Shown here one piece after another: positions 44,581-54,519 of a stretch of DNA of 64,000 bases (position 1 is the first letter of the stretch; each line of letters opens with the position of its first letter). The DNA lies in contig JAMYHX010000026.1 in the NCBI GenBank assembly GCA_025529335.1, forward strand, positions 62,001-126,000. Direction: 5' to 3'. This stretch comes from Rhizopus sp. PT2906 (taxonomy: Eukaryota; Mucoromycota; Mucoromycetes; Mucorales; Rhizopodaceae). The notes under the pieces were generated by a model. The model was not told the origin of the DNA. It worked only from the letters and a program-made list of their open reading frames with translations, and made no database searches. Made by a program: the position numbers and the translations under genes.

Positions 44581-46669
44581 TTACAAGGTGGGTTGAATTA
44601 ATAACACCTGTTGATGGTTCTCCACTGTTAATGCTGAATAAACCGAATTATTCAAGGTAGAAGTCATGGACGGATTCAGCTTGCCATCTCTTCTTCTTAG
44701 CTGCCTTTTCTTATTTGCTCGATCATCGTCAATATGCTCTGCTGTCATTGATGCACTTTGCCGTTTACGCAACCTGGGTTTATTGTTTTGCTGAAACTCA
44801 ATCAATAATGAATCATAGTCAAATGACACAAATGGATCTAATATCGGTTGTACTCCATCTTGTTCTCTACTATCTTGACTAATACGTACTGGCATACTTG
44901 TAAACACATCATCAAAATGGCTGCAGTCTTGTTCATTTTTTATCACTGGAACAAAAGGTGGTTCTAGTTGGCGTTTAGCAACAAGATCCCAATCTATCCT
45001 TTCAAAGTACGGATGCGCCTTGATGTATTCAATCCCATCGTGTCCCCAACCTAATCTCATACACGCTTCCTTTTTTAAAAGCTATTTTCACATATTTAGT
45101 TTCTTTTTCCTCTTCTCCTTTTTTTATATATAAAAATTAACCTTACGCCGCTCAAAAGACTACATGTGTCTTGATCAAAAGAAGGAGGAAACTCTAGAGG
45201 ATCGTCAATAACACGTCGATACATGTCCATATGTGTTTCAGCCCAAAATGGTGTCTATCGTTAAGGGATTAGAGCCACGCGTGTAGAGCTTAAATAAAAA
45301 TACATACTATGCCAGCCAACATCTCAAATAACAAGGTACCAAGACTCCAAAAATCAACCACAAAAGTATAGGGTTCTCCCAGGAGTACCTCGGGTGCTAG
45401 GTACTCGGCTGTTCCACAAAATGTTTGTGTATAAGGCATGCCGTCCTCTTGATCCACGTCAGCTGCAGTAAATATTTTTGACAATCCAAAGTCTGTCAAA
45501 ACGATATGTCCGTCTCTTTGGATGAGCACATTCTCTGGTTTTAGATCTCTTTTTTTTTTTTAAAAAAAAAAAAATATTAATACCTTCCCCTCTTCATGTA
45601 GTACCATGCGTGCGGATAAACTCACCGGTAAATAATTCCATGGCTGTGGAGCACATTTAAACCCTGGACGATCTCTGCAGCGTAAAACCTTGTTCGTTCA
45701 GGTGTAAATTTAGACATGAGCGACAGCTGAGTAGCAATATCTCCCCCTGGATGATAATCCAATAAGAGAAAGAGAGTGGATGGGGTCTGAAAGACATGGT
45801 GCAGATGCACAATAAACGACTGGTTTCGTAATCCAACCAAAATATCTCGTTCAGCGCGAGTATGAGCAAACTCCTTTTGTTTCAGAACCCATTTTTTCTG
45901 AATTGCCTTTAAGGCATACAACGTATCATCTCTTTTGGATCGAACAAGTAGGACCTTTTTGAGGGGTATATGAGATACATTGTATATATATATAGTGATT
46001 CTGCTTACTTACTTTGCCCATACACCCTTTTCCGAGCACTTTAATAAGGTTAAAATCATCCATAGTAGCTGGAAGAGGCGGCATCTGCTTGTTTAGCTTA
46101 GGAGGAATAACCAATCTATCAGTGGATTGATTGGCGGTTAGGGTGAGTGTTGTATCTGTCAGCTGAGTCATCAGGACGACATCCTCGTCTCGTTGGACTC
46201 GAGTAAAGTCTCGAAGAATAGATGAAACGGAGACAACTGGGTGTCGGAAACAGCGTTCGAGGTACTTTTGAAGCTTCTCCGCGTTAGATTTCCGAGAAAA
46301 GGGAAATAAAAGATGCTGAATTGAACGTCGTTTATTGACACGTTGCTGAGAGGGATTATGAAGTGTCGGAAAGGATATCTTGACCTTTGGGAAATGGAAT
46401 CTAATCTATGCGTAATAGTGTTAAAAGTGTGTTTGAACTTTTAACTGTTTATATACTTTTTGGTGAAACTCGACAAAATCAAAGGGGTATCGAACAAGTG
46501 ACACCTTTTGCTCGGGCGTTTGTATGATAACATGGAAAACCTTTATAAAAGTGTTTAGTGCAAGTTTTTGCATGATTATGGTAGTTCTTACGGATAATGT
46601 ATTTTGTTGTACAGTCAAGGTTGTCTCATAGATCGTAATCCTTATCTGCTCTTCCTTGGAAGAATGCAT
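44581..46669 (-). CDS. PX-domain AGC protein kinase (SGK3-like architecture)
   Basis: Seven exons on the minus strand: 46592-46669, 46457-46540, 46013-46405, 45626-45954, 45308-45548, 45147-45254 and 44581-45081, giving 577 residues. Residues about 10-130 form a PX domain: VSLVRYPFDFVEFHQK, FHFPKVKISFP, FSRKSNAEKLQKYLERC, binding phosphoinositides on endosomes. The kinase starts at MDDFNLIKVLGKGCMGK (169), with ALKAIQKK, YRDLKPEN, TDFGLSKIF, TFCGTAEYLAPE (activation Thr) and a C-terminal lobe with FTSMPV turn motif. The hydrophobic motif is FVSFDY, so Asp replaces the usual Ser/Thr. A basic tail of about 90 residues follows. PX plus AGC kinase is the layout of mammalian SGK3. Confidence 0.9.
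45549..45625 (-). repeat. T/A palindrome inside a kinase intron
   Basis: The intron that splits YR|DLKPEN holds T12 directly followed by A13 (45550-45574), ending one base from the acceptor AG on the minus strand. It can fold into a near-perfect hairpin in the pre-mRNA. Confidence 0.7.
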
Positions 46670-47129
46670 GGCACAAAATATAAAAGAGAAAAAAGCGCGT
46701 AATAGAAAAAGAAAAAGAAAAAGAGAAAAGAAAAGAAAATAGCTTGCCTATTTAATATATAAAAGGGTCTCTTGGCTAGATCTGCATATAATTTGATTCA
46801 TTACATATCCTCCCCCCTGAGATTAAAGGGAGCTTACGGATATACCGTATAAAAATAAAGAAAAACAGGGGGGATTATGCAAGTGACGAAAATAGTAAGC
46901 CTTTACACATGTCAAATTCATTTTTTTACCTTCTCTTGCATTAATTCTTTCCCTCCCTCTTTCTTTTTCTCTGTAGCAGTTTCATGTTGAAGAGCGCACT
47001 TGAATAATTAGACGCTATCTGTACGATGGTTATTACATTATTGACAGCCCCCTTCGCTCCTCTTTTTTTTCTCCTTTCAATCTAATGAAATTGATAAGTT
47101 TGCAAGTTATATACTGATATATATTTACT
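46670..47129. other. intergenic upstream of the PX-kinase gene
   Basis: Promoter side of the kinase gene. A/G-rich near 46690-46740 and C/T-rich near 46925-46975; no gene support. Confidence 0.55.
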
Positions 47130-47830
47130 TTAAATCAATAAAGAATTATCAGCGTTCTTGCAATAGTTTGTCTTTAAGAGCGTAAAAAGAGTATTAAAGT
47201 AAAAAAGGGCTATAAGGGAAGAAGACTGCATATCATTTATTATCGCACAATAAGTGACCATAAGAGCAGGTAAAGCGGTTGCTCCAAATTGGGCAACTTT
47301 ATTCACGATACTTATTGTTCTATGTCTCTTTACCCTTATAACATACGTGGTCAGGCGGTCTACTTCAATTAAAGTGCAAGCCAGCCCAGAATGCAAGAAC
47401 CAACTGTACGGGAGAGATGTTGACCTCTTTTCATTACTCACTTGTTCCAACAAGCAGTTCAACATGTCCTTTAGAACAAGAGGAAACTTGCAAAAAACCT
47501 TCGTTCATAGCCTTCGTACCTATTTCACCTTCATTCCTTGCCCCAGCTTCGGTTGTTCCGAACTCAAGAGGAGCGGAATGGCCAACACCGTATTTTCTAA
47601 ACATCATGCCGCATTGATGACCATAAGCCATTCTTGGCATAGCTTCAACAGAGCTTATCGCTCTACCCTTATTCTTCCTCTTCTTATTTACCGAGCTTGG
47701 TGTTCTCCGATTACCGCTTCCAAGTTTTCAATTCTGTCAAATCAGGTTTCAATCATATTCCATATGCGGCTTTGGTGCCAAGCTTCTCTGTGTTTACGTT
47801 CAAAGTTTCCATTTGGTGTGCAATACGCGC
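47130..47830 (-). pseudogene. decayed copy of an unnamed multi-copy family
   Basis: Minus-strand coding-like text in several frames. From 47820 downward: EAWHQSRIWNMIET, a stop, then FDRIENLEAVIGE; from 47640 MPRMAYGHQCGMMFRKYGVG, LEFGTTEAGARNEGEIGTKA; then in a new frame MLNCLLEQVSNEKRSTSLPY, SGLACTLIEVDRLTTYVIRV and FGATALPALMVTYCAI. At least two frame changes and one stop break it. The block EFG-x-x-EAG...GTK is similar in layout to GNKEL...KLPKTLRDIL in the relic at 17830-18510, which suggests the same family. Copy C of the MITE-like element begins at its 5' side (47815), so the element may have truncated it. A 220-codon plus-strand open frame here is the antisense shadow. Confidence 0.5.
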
Positions 47831-48204
47831 ACGAAGAAATCCACGAGAAGGTCAATACTACAGATACTACTTGTGATGCCGTCGATAAGCCTTTTGAATG
47901 TACAGCATCATGTTAAACTTGTTCAGGAGCAAACGTCTTTTTATGTTTCTTGATGTAGGATAAGAATATATCTTTTAAGAAGAAAGAGATAAAAAAAAAG
48001 GAATGTATTTTATGTCTTATGTCTTCAGTTTGATCAACAAAGATGCAATTATGGTATATACGTATTTTATATCAAAGGATATCCCACAGGACAGCCTTAG
48101 GTTAGTTAGTATAAAGTTGTATAACGACGCCACATGTACAGGAGAATAAGTGCCCGTGTCATTAGCCCTCTCGTGGATTTCCTTGTGCACGTAGTGTTCA
48201 CCAA
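47815..48204 (+). mobile_element. short inverted-repeat (MITE-like) element, copy C
   Basis: It runs from GGTGTGCAATACGCGCACG to CGTGCACGTAGTGTTCACC (length near 390). The left and right ends are inverted repeats of about 45 bases with mismatches: the left reads GAAGAAATCCACGAGAAGG and the reversed right reads CAAGGAAATCCACGAGAGG. Interior sequence matches copy B on its minus strand and copy A. No coding capacity. It touches the 5' side of the relic at 47130-47830. Confidence 0.65.
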
Positions 48205-49052
48205 AAATGTTTATCTTTCAAATTCACTTTTACTTGAATGAGAGAACAACTGGCTGTTCCAGGCATAGCGAGCTGCAATATATTCTTGTTAAAGTATATT
48301 AAGTGAAGGCTTGCAACGGCCTTACTAGGGTCGATTCCATGAAAAGCACCATGTCACTTTGACAGAGTTTTATATAAAGTATGTTGCTTTCGTTCTACTA
48401 TAATACCATTAGAAGATCACGAAGGTTAATTTTTAGATAGGGCTCCTTACTCATCTGAACTAACTCCAATCGAGCAGTTTTGGGCAATTGTGAGACCGTG
48501 AACATAGTAAAATTTTTTTTTTTTTTTAAGCGTAGGATATTTCTTTGTTTAAAATTACTAAAAAGAGACATGATATCCCCCCTTTTGGATTCACGATAGT
48601 TTATGCACAACTTGCATAATGTAAACATTGAGCAAAAGGACCCTGAAAGTCGTAAAATGTTGCTCACTTTAAAATCATTATACATTACAGTCTCTCTTTA
48701 AATTTATTCGGCTTTTCCGGTTGTGTTGGGGCTGTTCATGACTTTTTACCCCCCCTCTTTCCTTTCTCTCTCTCTCTGTGTGTGTGTTTTCTATGTGTAA
48801 AATATTGCTGTATAAGGGATATATAGTTTTCATCTGACATAATGAGAAAGGAAAGAGAAGGGGGTAATTATTAAGCATTTAGATAAAGCACATGAATAAT
48901 ATTCCATATACTCAACGCCTAAAACTTTTTTCTTCTTCAAATAAAAATTAGTAAAGGTTGTCATGTTGATTACACATCCCCAAAAAACTCAGCTAACAAT
49001 AGACCCACTTGAGCCCTGTGTTTTTTTTCTCTCCTTCTTTCCCCCTCCGATT
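48205..49052. other. gene-poor region with relics
   Basis: Holds a short transposase relic (listed apart), a T-run at 48514-48528, a pyrimidine tract with CT and GT runs near 48750-48790, and the promoter and leader of the TMEM164-like gene. Confidence 0.5.
48442..48495 (+). mobile_element. DDE transposase relic
   Basis: One frame reads APYSSELTPIEQFWAIVR, close to the LPPYSPELNPIEQFW block that marks the end of the catalytic core in Tc1/mariner-type (DDE_3) transposases. The region is too short and too altered to be active; flanking frames are closed. It differs in wording from the MPWPAQS-type relic at 20325-20460, so it comes from another subfamily. Confidence 0.45.
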
Positions 49053-50099
49053 ATGGCTGTACTAAGCGTGATGTACAAACCATGTGTATCATTATTCAAT
49101 CGACTTGAGAATTGGGTTAGACGACAGGGAAAGGATCTGCCAATTGAAACTGACTGGACAAACTCTACCAAAGGATCTTGGTAAGCTACCTTTAAAAAAA
49201 TTTTTTTCTCGGATGACTGGATGACCCCTTTCTTTTTTATAAGGTATCTTCATCCTCGACAACATGCAATTGAATTTCTATTTCTATCTGTTGGATTTGC
49301 ATCCGCCACAGGCTATTTTCTTTCCAAGATACTTGATCCATCTAGCATGACTTGGCATATATTAAGCACATTCAAACCTATCGGCCCTGCCACACAAACA
49401 GAGCGACTTTTGACTCTTACTTTATTCGGTTCACTCTCTCTGACATTTATCCACAAGACTATTAGAAAAAATAAGATGTTCATGCTCCAGCCATGCCATA
49501 TGGGTGCAGGACTGTTGCTCCTCACCTTGTGCAACCCAAACAAGTCTTCCATCATCACCAACTTACTATTCAACATCTATCTGCATACACAGTGGGGAGG
49601 CATTGCCGCCTTGATATTTCCAGACTTGCGAGATCATTATCTCTTGGGTGAGACATTCAACTTTTTTGCTGGTAGGTTATATATGTAATTACAATCATGA
49701 GATCATTCATGGAGGGCTTTTGTGTGTAGAGCATATCTTGATCCTGGTTGCGCCTGTGTACATGATATACAGCGGAAGATATTTAGTGATACCCACATCC
49801 AAAGACATGGCACTATTGTCCTTTTCTGTCTTTAGTTTCTTTCATTCTCCCATCTTGCAGCTCTGTGCCTTGAAATCAGGGCAAAATCTCAATTACATGT
49901 TTTCTCCTCCTCCAAGTAAGTGATGCGTGTTTTAGTTAAAGGTATATACTCACAAGAATTAGTCAAGCTTTTATTCCGTTTTGGTCAGGGCTACAGGATT
50001 GCCCTATACTGTACTGCATTTACTGCCATATTTGTCACTCGCTATGCTCTAGTAGAAAGCATCTTATCTATTGTACCTCGTAAAGTACTCACATTATAG
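49053..50099 (+). CDS. TMEM164-like multipass membrane protein
   Basis: Exons 49053-49180, 49244-49671, 49730-49915 and 49963-50099, giving 292 residues, about the size of animal TMEM164. The order WYLHPRQHAIEFLFL, RLLTLTLFGSLSLTFIHKT, then MFMLQPCHMGAGLLLLTL with the Cys-His pair, NIYLHTQWGGIAALIFPDL and EHILILVAPVYMIYSG fits the TMEM164 family. Several membrane helices are evident. In animals TMEM164 is an acyltransferase-type enzyme that uses a Cys intermediate to make polyunsaturated ether phospholipids; the conserved QPCH and an acidic FPDLRD segment are present here, so enzymatic activity is possible. The last exon acceptor was chosen at GAATTAG to keep KLLFRFGQGYRIALY in frame. Confidence 0.82.
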
Positions 50100-50161
50100 A
50101 CTTTTTTATTTACTTTTTTTAATAAATAAATATGTACATGTACGAAATCAAAATTAAAGAA

Positions 50162-52277
50162 TTATGCTTCAGTCTTAATCACTGGCGGCTCCACGTTTTT
50201 TCTGTTCTTTCTGTAAAATCGAGTTTCATCAGGGTCAAAGCCTGCTGCTTCATGACCAAACACAGCCCATTCGGGTGTTTTAGCCATATAATCTAAGCTA
50301 GTAAATGGTTTGCCGCTCTTGACAAGCTCAAAAAACTTGGGATAATCAATATGAGTATACCATTCGCCATTGACCTTGAAACTCTTGTGGGCAATCAAGA
50401 GTGAGCAAGAGTGTGCATGCTCAGCAGAAATTTCATATTCACCATCCAGTTTGGAAACCAACTTGCGACAAAAGTCAATCACTTCTACATGGAAGGGTAC
50501 GTTGGCCATTGTCAAGTCACTTGCACCACTATATCCACAGTATGTGACGCCCTTGACTTCAATGAATGAAGGCTTTCCACGGCGGATAAGCTCAACATAT
50601 CCATCAATCTCTTCTGTGTTGTGGCCCTTGACTAAGGTCATACGGTAAACCGTACGTTGACCTTTCAGTGACAATTGTTCCAAACAGTTTAAGAATCTCT
50701 CCCAAAAGTCTCTAAATAAAGGACGATCGATCTTCTTTAATGACTCCTTGGTAGCAGCGTCTACACTCACATAAAGTTGTGTGACAGGCACCATTTCAGC
50801 AATTTTGTCAGGGAATTGAGCGTTGGTGACCAAGAAGGAGGAGATGTTGCGTTCGTGTAACATGGTTACAAAATCGTTGATATGGGGGTAAAAGATGGGT
50901 TCGCCTACAAGCGAAAGGGCGCAGTGACGGATTGTGAAAGCTTCCTGGAAACGTTCCGCCTTGACACCAGGCACACCTTTAAGCTGCTTAATCATCTTGT
51001 AATGGTTTTCCATGGCACCGTCCAAGATGAATTTGGGATCGTCTACTTTCCATCTCCAAGTCGTTCCCACAGGGTTTGTGTGATGTCTCCAACAAAACAC
51101 ACATTTGTTAGCACAAGCCAGTGAAGGAGTTGTTTCCATACAAAGGTGACTTTGGATACCGTAAAATGCGTGCTTATAGCAGAAACCTCTTCCACGCAGA
51201 GCAGATTTTGTCCAACGACAGATCTTTACACCAGAATGGGATCCGACCACTTTATAACCTTGCTTTGTCAAGTTCTTGAGAATCATGGGCGACACCATTT
51301 CACGAGCCTGAGGCTTTTCCTGCTTCTTGGCATCTTCACCAATCGCTCTCTTTGCTTTTGCTTTACTATTTTCAAAATCCTCTTCTTCTTCTGCACGTTT
51401 TGCCTTTGCTGCCTTAATCTTGGTGGCCATTTTACCCATATCTTCCAAATCGACCATTTCATCTTCTGAACCAATGGCTTCTGCTTCTTCAGCCTCTTCA
51501 TCGTCATCATCTGATTGATATGCGATATTGGTAGGCGCAAACTCCAAAGTATGCTTGTCTTGAAGTTCTGAAATAAATCCATTAGACCAAACATCAAATT
51601 GTGCCTTTTGATCCGCGTTCTTGTCACACTCTCCCAAGGGATAAATACGAGTTGCGCCTAATCTTCCCAACCATTTGTCAATATTGGCAGCAGCTACATT
51701 GAATTCGTCTCCATATGCAGAATCTCCCAAGCCACATACTGCGTATCGCAGTTTCTTTAGAGCGTCTCTGTCAACTCGGAAATCGTATCGAAGGTCATGA
51801 AGCCAGTTTGAGAACCTACAGATCATGCATTAGTATTTAGTTTTGTCTTTTTTGTTATTTCTTGTTTTACCAGTCCAAAGGTCCTTCTACGTTATAAGTA
51901 GCAAGGATAAAGATACAGACTGAAGTTTCATTTAGCAGGTTATCGTTGTCGTAGTCGGTAATATCCATGGTTTCCAATTTTTGAATCTTGACAAATTTTG
52001 TGCTTTTGAGCTTTTCTTCCACTTCATTAGCAAACGTCTTTGCAGTGCCTGTTAATGAGGAATACAAGATCTTGACTGATTCGATTTCCAAGATTTGGTT
52101 GTTATCTTTACAGCATCCGTCGCTATTGCCACTACCTTGGCAGCAACCTTCGTTATTGCTCTGCTGTTCTTGGCAGCAGCCTGTTCCACACTGCTCCTCT
52201 CCTTCTCTTGGTAACTCAGGGCCAATAGAAAGAATATTGGAGAAGTTGTATATTAAGCTATTGAAAAAATTGCTCAT
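50162..52277 (-). CDS. TYW1: tRNA 4-demethylwyosine synthase
   Basis: Exons (minus) 51871-52277 and 50162-51815, giving 686 residues from the ATG at 52277. A flavodoxin-like domain (LYSSLTGTAKTFANEVEEKL, AVCGLGDSAYG) is followed by a Lys/Glu-rich linker, then the radical SAM core with CANKCVFCWRHHTNP (three Cys for the 4Fe-4S cluster), GEPIFYPHIND and EVKGVTYCGYSG. It joins pyruvate-derived carbons to m1G37 of tRNA-Phe on the way to wybutosine. The N-terminus has three Cys pairs (GCC, GCC, GCC spaced by 8-12 residues), as in the yeast enzyme. A further exon near 52353-52430 could add a membrane anchor (MNYKLFLIWVYLICVATSLL), but its frame fits only with a weak donor. Confidence 0.93.
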
Positions 52278-52849
52278 CAATGGGCTTTTCTGTCAAACAA
52301 AAAAAAAGAGAAAAAAAAAAATAGCTTCTCCTCGATAAATCCTCACCGTGACTGTTATTCTTAACCAGTAAGCTTGTAGCTACACAGATCAAATACACCC
52401 AGATCAGGAAAAGCTTATAGTTCATTATACTCAAAAAGTCGTCTTGAGAACCTTTGGTACCTTTTTTAAACAGAAGAAAGAAAATAGTAAATACATCACA
52501 TAAAGTTACTATAATGCAACAAAATAAGTTTACAAATGAGTTACCCTCTTTCAAGATTGCTAAAGTGGCCGAGAGGGTCACTGTTGAGATAATTTACGCG
52601 AAAACACGAGGCACAAAACCAGCAGGCTAAATCGAAGCTAACGTACACTCAAAAGACATCTCCACTGTATGCACGGTGGTGTTCTGCTCAGGACAACTAA
52701 AGTTGATGCCAGTTTTCACAAAGGAGTTCTTCAGCTTCATATCTTGCTACATGACTGGAAGGACATTTAAAACGTCTCAGAACAGCTGGCCAGAAGCAAA
52801 AAGGCTAGATGCATAAACTCCAAGTCACAAGAAGTCATTGAATGTTTAG
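52278..52849. other. TYW1 upstream region
   Basis: May contain the N-terminal anchor exon of TYW1 near 52353-52430 (minus). A T/A-rich run at 52300-52322 matches an intron end. Beyond 52620 no feature is supported until the diverged element copy D. Confidence 0.5.
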
Positions 52850-53135
52850 AGTTGCCTACTTTTAGCCCCTTGCGTAGGCAACCCTGTAATAATCAAAGAG
52901 AAATCACTTCAAGAAATGTAAAATACGATGCTATCAAAATTACACACGATTGATCTTGGTTCTTTGTTGATAGAACTGACAACATAAAAATTCTTTCTTC
53001 TTGAAAACAAGCCATGGTGACTTTATGAATTCATGTTTAGCGTGGCACCACACATTCAAAAGCTCTGTTGGAGAACATTATAGGTAGTAGGCAGAGGCAG
53101 CGTCCGTAGGACTAGTCTAACTCCTGGTGCATGTA
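52850..53135 (-). mobile_element. diverged inverted-repeat (MITE-like) element, copy D
   Basis: Parts match copy B in order and direction: a TCTTTGTTGATAG-type piece near 52958, ACACATTCAAAAG near 53048 and a right end CTGGTGCATGTAATGTTTGCC that resembles the ends of copies A and B. The left end is not recognisable. It is the oldest-looking copy. Confidence 0.4.
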
Positions 53136-53177
53136 ATGTTTGCCTTTCGCTTTTCTTTGCTTGAACTCCAAAAAATT

Positions 53178-53690
53178 ATGCCAAAAACCGAATCCAAAAT
53201 AAGAATATCAGGTCTACCATCAGACTATGCCTTTAAAGACTGGCTGCAACAAGCATTACAAGACGAAAGCGACTCACTGAATTACTTTTCGTCTGCCAAA
53301 GTATAGAAAAGTTGGCACAAGAGGTATTGTAATTATGCAATTGATTCAGCCTTCCTATAAGAGTCAGGCTGGTGTAGGCATCCATAACAATAAAAACAAC
53401 ACTGCTGACATACGCATGCTAGATGAACAGATCTGCACTGATATCACTGTCAATTTATTTCCTCAAATAAAACCATCATAATCCTTCATTTCCTTTCCAG
53501 AGTTTCGTGAGGCTTCTACCTCCTCTGTTCACCTACCATCCAACTTGTTTTCACTCGATACTTTGCAAGTCGTTTATCATTATTTCTATACAGACCGAGT
53601 GATCTTGTCCGAGTTGGATATATCATTGACCACTGGCATATCAAGACAACAACCTGGCTTCATTGACGGATGCCTTACTACACATTGATA
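53178..53690 (+). pseudogene. broken gene, possibly BTB/POZ type
   Basis: A 42-codon open frame at 53178-53306 begins MPKTESKIRISGLPSDYAFK. After several stops, a second coding-like stretch near 53502-53690 reads EFREASTSSVHLPSNLFSLD, TLQVVYHYFYTDRVILSELD. The YHYFYTDRV block preceded by VHLP is like the central part of BTB/POZ domains (hydrophobic, then Y-YTD-V). The two parts lie in different frames with stops between, and I found no splice model that joins them. It is read as a dead gene; the BTB call is by pattern only. Confidence 0.4.
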
Positions 53691-53904
53691 ATACCAAACA
53701 AAAAACTCGAATCGAGATCCCACAGCACATCGACAGACACGGCTACGATTCTCATTACCTGATGCAGAAAATAATAATTTAAAATGGAAATACTATACAA
53801 TAAATATTGTCTCTTTGGAGATGCTGCATATTTTCTTTAATTAAAAACAATGTTTCGTACAACTAAACAAGTATACAGACATTGTCCAAAACTTAACAAA
53901 GTAT
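53691..53904. other. 3' flank of RPL15
   Basis: AT-rich, with likely polyadenylation signals for the minus-strand RPL15 gene (TTTAATTAAA-type sequence near 53835). No gene. Confidence 0.5.
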
Positions 53905-54519
53905 TTAGCGGTAGCGACGGAGAGAAAGGGTGTTGCGACGCTTCCAGGTGGCACGACGACCAGAGCCCTTGGTGTTGTTGAAGCGGTGACCCTTTTGGTG
54001 ACCACGAGACTTCTTACCGATGGCAGTAAGACCACGAGCTTCACGACGCTTGTGAACGGGGTTGACGATCCAGCTGATGCGGGGATCGTTACGGATGGCC
54101 TTGTGAGAGGGGTCAACGAGGATAACTTCGTAGTACTTGTAGGTAGCATCTTGGTTGATCCAGTAAGAGTTCAACACACGAAGGTTACGGCACTTGCGAC
54201 CAACACGTTCCTCAGCAGTGGAACGGAGGGAGCGTTGATACTTCAATTGGTTAACACCTTCGTTAACAGGCTTACCGTAAGTGGCACCCTTAGGAACAGG
54301 TCTCTTACGACCACCACGACGGACACGGATACGGTAAATAACGTAACCTTGTTTGGCCTTGTATCCCAAACGACGGGCCTTGTCGGGGCGGGAGGGACGA
54401 GAAGCACGGTGAATGACGTTCAATTGTCTGTATTCCCAACATCTAACACGAAGCAAGAAGCGAGAAACATCGGATTGCTTCTTTCTGGCAAGTTCCTCGA
54501 GATACTTGTAGGCACCCAT
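53905..54519 (-). CDS. RPL15: 60S ribosomal protein eL15
   Basis: Single exon, 204 residues, the full length of eL15. Starts MGAYKYLEELARKKQSDVSR and ends in LSLRRYR, with RCWEYRQLN, RPDKARRLGYKAKQGYV, RGGRKRPVPKGATYG and WINQDATYKYYEVILVDP in the conserved order. It binds 25S rRNA inside the large subunit. It is intronless in the coding region, in contrast to RPL17 nearby, and more GC-rich with strongly preferred codons, as for highly expressed genes. That codon bias also leaves a long open frame on the opposite strand, which is not real. Confidence 0.98.
   Translation of the reverse strand: MGAYKYLEELARKKQSDVSRFLLRVRCWEYRQLNVIHRASRPSRPDKARRLGYKAKQGYVIYRIRVRRGGRKRPVPKGATYGKPVNEGVNQLKYQRSLRSTAEERVGRKCRNLRVLNSYWINQDATYKYYEVILVDPSHKAIRNDPRISWIVNPVHKRREARGLTAIGKKSRGHQKGHRFNNTKGSGRRATWKRRNTLSLRRYR

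Noticed and set aside
47254..47916. Plus-strand open frame of 220 codons
   Set aside because: It runs antisense to protein-like text on the minus strand and continues into the MITE-like element; the minus-strand relic explains it better.
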